A DNA stretch of 64,000 bases, taken from NCBI RefSeq assembly GCF_018143015.1, contig NC_054746.1:28485129-28549128 (forward strand), given 5' to 3'. A program made the position numbers and the translations under genes. This DNA is from Lytechinus variegatus (Eukaryota > Echinodermata > Echinoidea > Temnopleuroida > Toxopneustidae). The notes under the pieces were generated by a model. The model made no database searches. It was not told the DNA's origin and saw only the letters and a list, made by a program, of their open reading frames with translations. Below, piece after piece: positions 60,401 through 64,000 of the stretch (position 1 is the first letter of the stretch; each line of letters starts with the position of its first letter).

Positions 60401-63400
60401 AGCTCCAATGTCAAGTCATAGGGCAAGTCAGAGAACCTTTGTTGTACCACGATTACTAATAACTCCATAGAACTTTTTTTTCAGAATCCCTACATACATG
60501 TGTATGCAGACCCAGTCAGAAACTATGAATTTAGGAAATTAATGGGGTTTTTTGTTGCCATTTTTGTTCTCATTTTTAGTTAAACGGTGTTGTGGATGAC
60601 TGCACATGTAAGGTGGAATCTGTGAGTGAGTTCAACAATTTACGCCTATTCCCACCTCTCAATAGCCTGCTAACCAAGAATTACTTCAAGTTTTTCAAGG
60701 TAAGAGATATTGTAAGAATTAAATTTCACCATAAAACATAAGGCTGTGTTTCAGTCTCTGTACCAGAGGAGCCAATTTTAACAATTGGTGATATATCACA
60801 CTTCTTATTTTTCAAAAGCAAGAATTTCTAATAGAAGCATAATTAGCATTTATCTCTTTTTAAAATCTGCCATGTATGCCATAATCTTTGCCATAATTAT
60901 TGATTCTTTGATTGAGAGCATCAACAAAAAGAGACAAGTTTGTTAAATGTTTCTTTAAAGGCCTGGTCACACTGCCCGAGCGTTGTTGGAGCGGTATGGA
61001 ATAGGGACAAATTTTGCTCTCAAAATTGGGGAATAAATCGAAAACAAAAAAACAACAATCGAAATTGAAAATGGCAAACGGTAGCGAGCGGTGATGATTT
61101 TTTTTCTCTCCGCTCCACGACCGCTCCAACAACGCTCCGGCAGTGAGAACATGCCTTAAAGTGAAGAGGTCTACATGTATGTGAGAGTAAAGTCAAGTGA
61201 CTAGATGTCATTCTGTGAGCCTTAGCATTCTCTAATTATTTGTCTACCTCTTGAAACCTGTGATTCTCTGTTATTGGGAGCTCCAATATAATGTTTTGAT
61301 GCAATCTGTGTGTGTGGTATACTACTGTGGCTTTTAGGTTTTATCATTTCATTAAAAAAACATACTGACAGATGTGCTTTCATTGAATGATCCTGATCAT
61401 CTTCATGACATTGTTTGATGATTATAACAAGGATGTTAATCATTGTGACCATGTTGATGATGATAATGATATTTTAAATGATGATCATACATGTAGAAGT
61501 TGTAACATTAATAATAATATTTTAACTTGTGTCTTGTTCAAACCAACAAGGATGAAAAATTGAAACTTAAATTATTGATTATGTTCTTAAAGAGGTTTAT
61601 CTTTAAAAATAATTTTTATCCGTGCACATTCTCAACTTCCTGTATATATATATACAGTATAGGGCAGTCTGCACCAGCACGAGTTTTCAAATTAGCCTGC
61701 TATTTCCGATCGGGCAAATTATCCCGATCTGAACAATCTCGAGATTATTTGTAATGGAGACGCAATTATCGTGCTAATTTGCAGGATTAATCTCGAGATT
61801 GCAATCCCAAGTCAATTTGGGATAATTTGCAAAATTGCACGCTATTTTACGAATTATCCAGCTAATTCGCAGGTGCAGACGCACTCTGGATAATTTTATT
61901 CACGGCGTCAGACCATAATGCATCGATGCCTTGCTCGAGCAGGAATCGCCCTTGCGATGGTGGAGACGGGGTTTCTTGAATCTCGAGATTAATCGCGAAG
62001 AGGGCCGATTGGGCTAAATTCTCGAGATTGAGCAAACTCAGGCTGGTGCAGCATCGCCTCACGCAAGATTTTAAATAAGAATAGAGTCATATTCTATAGA
62101 AGCCACATGTATAATATGACAAGACAGGTTTAAAGCTCTAGATATTATGGTTAATAAATGATGTACACAATCTCCACCTTTAACTGTTTGTGTGTGTTTT
62201 TTTGCAAATAAATAATCAAACAGAGATTACTTTACATATATGGCAGTGTTGTAAAATGCTCATTATTGTCATCAAGTCAAGATGGTTTGGTAACATCTAA
62301 ATTAACTTCTACATTATGGCAGTTTTCCATACGATACTGTGTAGTTTAGAAGTTGATATTGCCTGTTCTCTTTTTTCTGATTATGGTAGGTAAACCTTCA
62401 TCGGCCATGTCCGTTTTGGTCTGATGATAGCCGATGTGCCATGAAGGGATGTCATGTCTGCCCATGCTCTCCGGTAAAAAGAAATTATACTTTCTTTCTC
62501 CAGCTGTTTTTTTTGTCTATCTTTCTTCTTTTCTTATATCATTTTCATATTTTCTTTTTCTTCCCTCACTTCTTTTATTTTCCCTCATTTTCCCCCTTCT
62601 CTCCTCCCTTTCTTTCTTTGTTCATTCATTCATTCCTTTGTTTCATTTCTTTAGTTCTTCCTTCTTTTTTTTCATGATTCTGATTCATCTGTATCTCTCT
62701 TAATCTTCCTCTCTTTTAGTCTTTCTCTCCATCCCTTTCCCCTTCACACCTTCTCTATTTGTCTGTCTCCCTGTTTTTGAGGTTTTTGTGTTATGAAATT
62801 ATCTGTTATTTCTATGGACACCCTTTGAGTAACATTTGAATTCATGAAGACCCAGGACTATATTTTGACCTGAATTCATCAAGGTGGGTTAGCTTTAACC
62901 TATGAATTAATTGCCCTTTACAAAAATGAGATAAGTTTTCTTCTGTGAAGCGCACCAGTTGGTGCCAAATGACATGTTAAATTACATGCTCTGACATGCT
63001 TTAACCCATGGTTAACTTTAATAAAGACACTAAATGGTGAATTGCAATTTTTAACATCTACATGTATGTTATTCTGCCTCCTTATTATGTATACATGTAC
63101 ATTTCTGAGGATGGACGTGACACATGGAATAGAATATGAGTTCAATTGAGTTGTATATTAATTGCACCTGCATTCTTGTAACAATAATATGATTGTTAGA
63201 TTCAATCAGATAATCGTTAAACTAATGCCGGTGCACCAATAAACTGTCAATTCCTTTAATATGCTGAGTTCATAAAGTGGAATGCATTGCATACTACAAT
63301 TATAATGTACATTATCTCCTGTCATTTTGCAATTTATTGTGATTTATGTTGAGTGCATGCTTATTTGTGGATTCAGAGACAATTTATATGTAGACTCTTT

Positions 63401-63530
63401 TCTCCCCCCCCCCCCCCTCCTCTTTCTCTCTCTCTTCCCCTGATAATGGAATAAAATTAATACTTTTTTAACATTTAAATAGGATGATTTACCTTGTGGA
63501 TTGAAAGAAGAGTCGTCAAATGAAAACAAG
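57485..63530 (+). CDS. ERO1: ER oxidoreductin 1, 5' part only (first 126 codons, 4 exons)
   Basis: Exons: 57485-57610, 60580-60699, 62390-62473 and 63483-63530, all GT-AG and phase 0. The gene runs off the right end of the window. ERO1 is the ER-lumen flavoenzyme that re-oxidises PDI using oxygen. Seen here: a signal peptide ([14 protein letters not shown]), the CFCE ... [10 protein letters not shown] cysteine region (human C35/C37/C46/C48), [30 protein letters not shown] and the outer active-site motif C-A-M-K-G-C (human C94-C99). The next cysteines read CHVCPC, with one extra Cys at the place of human Lys102. The flavin-binding and inner CxxC parts lie beyond the window. Intron 2 holds a TTAA MITE, and intron 3 two further inverted-repeat elements. 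Confidence 0.9.
59116..59516. mobile_element. TTAA-flanked MITE, copy B (401 bp)
   Basis: Left end AGGTAAATGCTAG, right end CTACTGGAATTTCTCT, with TTAA on both sides (59112-59115, 59517-59520). It is an inverted copy of 19523-19916 over its full length, apart from an extra GC-rich palindrome (GGGCGTCGGGCCCGACGCCC, 59281-59300). It lies in ERO1 intron 1. Confidence 0.82.
60960..61155. mobile_element. Hairpin MITE with 38-bp inverted ends, TTAAA-flanked
   Basis: CACTGCCCGAGCGTTGTTGG followed by AGCGGT pairs with ACCGCTCCAACAACGCTCCG followed by GCAGTG. TTAAA lies on both sides (60955-60959, 61156-61160), which suggests a TTAA-type target. The A-rich centre has no coding capacity. It lies in ERO1 intron 2. 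Confidence 0.75.
61663..62057. mobile_element. Inverted-repeat element packed with AATCTCGAGATT palindromes
   Basis: The ends share CTGCACCAGC and GCTGGTGCAG in inverted order, extending to about 28 bp with mismatches. Inside, the 12-bp palindrome AATCTCGAGATT occurs at 61735-61746, 61789-61800 and 61979-61990, and a near copy lies at 62019-62029. GC content and CpG frequency are far above the neighbourhood. No target duplication or coding frame was found. It lies in ERO1 intron 2. Confidence 0.6.
62495..62760. repeat. Pyrimidine-rich low-complexity tract
   Basis: Some 260 bp of CTTT/TCCC-type sequence immediately after ERO1 exon 3. Open frames across it encode only Phe/Ser/Leu runs and are compositional. 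Confidence 0.75.
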
Positions 63531-64000
63531 GTTAGTTATGATGTAGAATACTTACTCTTTTATGATTTCAGTGTTACACTGCAAGTTTCTATAAATATGA
63601 ATTTATTATCTAGCATTTAATTTTTAAAGAAATGTTTGCATTGCCTTATAACAGTCTTTGTATTTATTGACTTTGAAATGTACATTTAAGGTGCAGATTT
63701 CATTTGTAGTTGTATAATAATTTAAAAGTACATTTGCACAAATATTTCTAATTCAGTTTGTGGCAATTTTTTGAGCACTTTACTCAAATTTACAGAGAAC
63801 AAATAAAATCAAGATACTGCTCATTGAAAAAACTGCGCAATTTAAGATATTTTGCTTATTGCCCTTACCACAAAAGACATGAATAAACAGTAACATTCAT
63901 ACATATATTTAACATACAATTTACTCTTGCATTCTTTTGATGTACTGTGTATGTTGTAATCTATTTTCATTTATCAGTGTCTTATAAATGTTCTATGTAA

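Noticed and set aside
62434-62703. Open frames rich in Phe, Ser and Leu
   Set aside because: They are read-throughs of a pyrimidine tract after ERO1 exon 3.

Overview
The window looks like an animal nuclear genome, most likely a marine invertebrate deuterostome and probably an echinoderm (sea-urchin-like). The reasons are: short exons with GT-AG introns of 0.5-4 kb; AT-rich DNA full of the palindrome TACATGTA; many small inverted-repeat transposons of the kind common in echinoderm DNA; and an animal gene set (amnionless, POLE2, TEDC1, ERO1). The assignment to echinoderms is an inference from general character, not from a diagnostic marker.

Layout. (1) 4.3-13.8 kb, minus strand: a single-pass membrane protein with a MANEC domain, one LDL-receptor class A module, a very long acidic linker, a membrane helix and a C-terminus ending DYLINGMYL (LRP11-like). 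(2) 16.5-31.9 kb, plus strand: amnionless (AMN), the membrane anchor of the cubilin receptor, complete in 12 exons. (3) 36.9-47.8 kb, minus strand: POLE2, subunit 2 of DNA polymerase epsilon, complete in 14 exons, with one intron that has every hallmark of a minor-spliceosome AT-AC intron. (4) 48.3-54.7 kb, plus strand: TEDC1 (tubulin epsilon/delta complex 1), six exons, head to head with POLE2 across about 0.5 kb. (5) 57.5-63.5 kb and beyond, plus strand: the 5' part of ERO1, the ER thiol oxidase that feeds disulfides to PDI. The five genes do not form one pathway. The only pair whose arrangement suggests shared control is POLE2/TEDC1, a replication gene and a centriole gene with a divergent promoter that carries an E2F-like site. 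AMN and POLE2 converge tail to tail. The LRP11-like gene and AMN diverge across 2.7 kb.

The remaining sequence is introns and intergenic DNA with many decayed DNA transposons. They include hAT-type MITEs with perfect 8-bp target duplications, TTAA-flanked (piggyBac-type) elements, one pogo/Tigger-type element, Harbinger-like pairs, a 6-bp-duplication family, and a nested pair of tandem-repeat elements. There are also three LINE ORF2 tails, a tRNA-type SINE and a SINE whose head resembles 7SL/Alu RNA. I saw no rRNA, functional tRNA, CRISPR array or recognisable retrovirus-like element. Exon borders were placed by hand from splice signals, reading phase and remembered family sequences; no database search was run.
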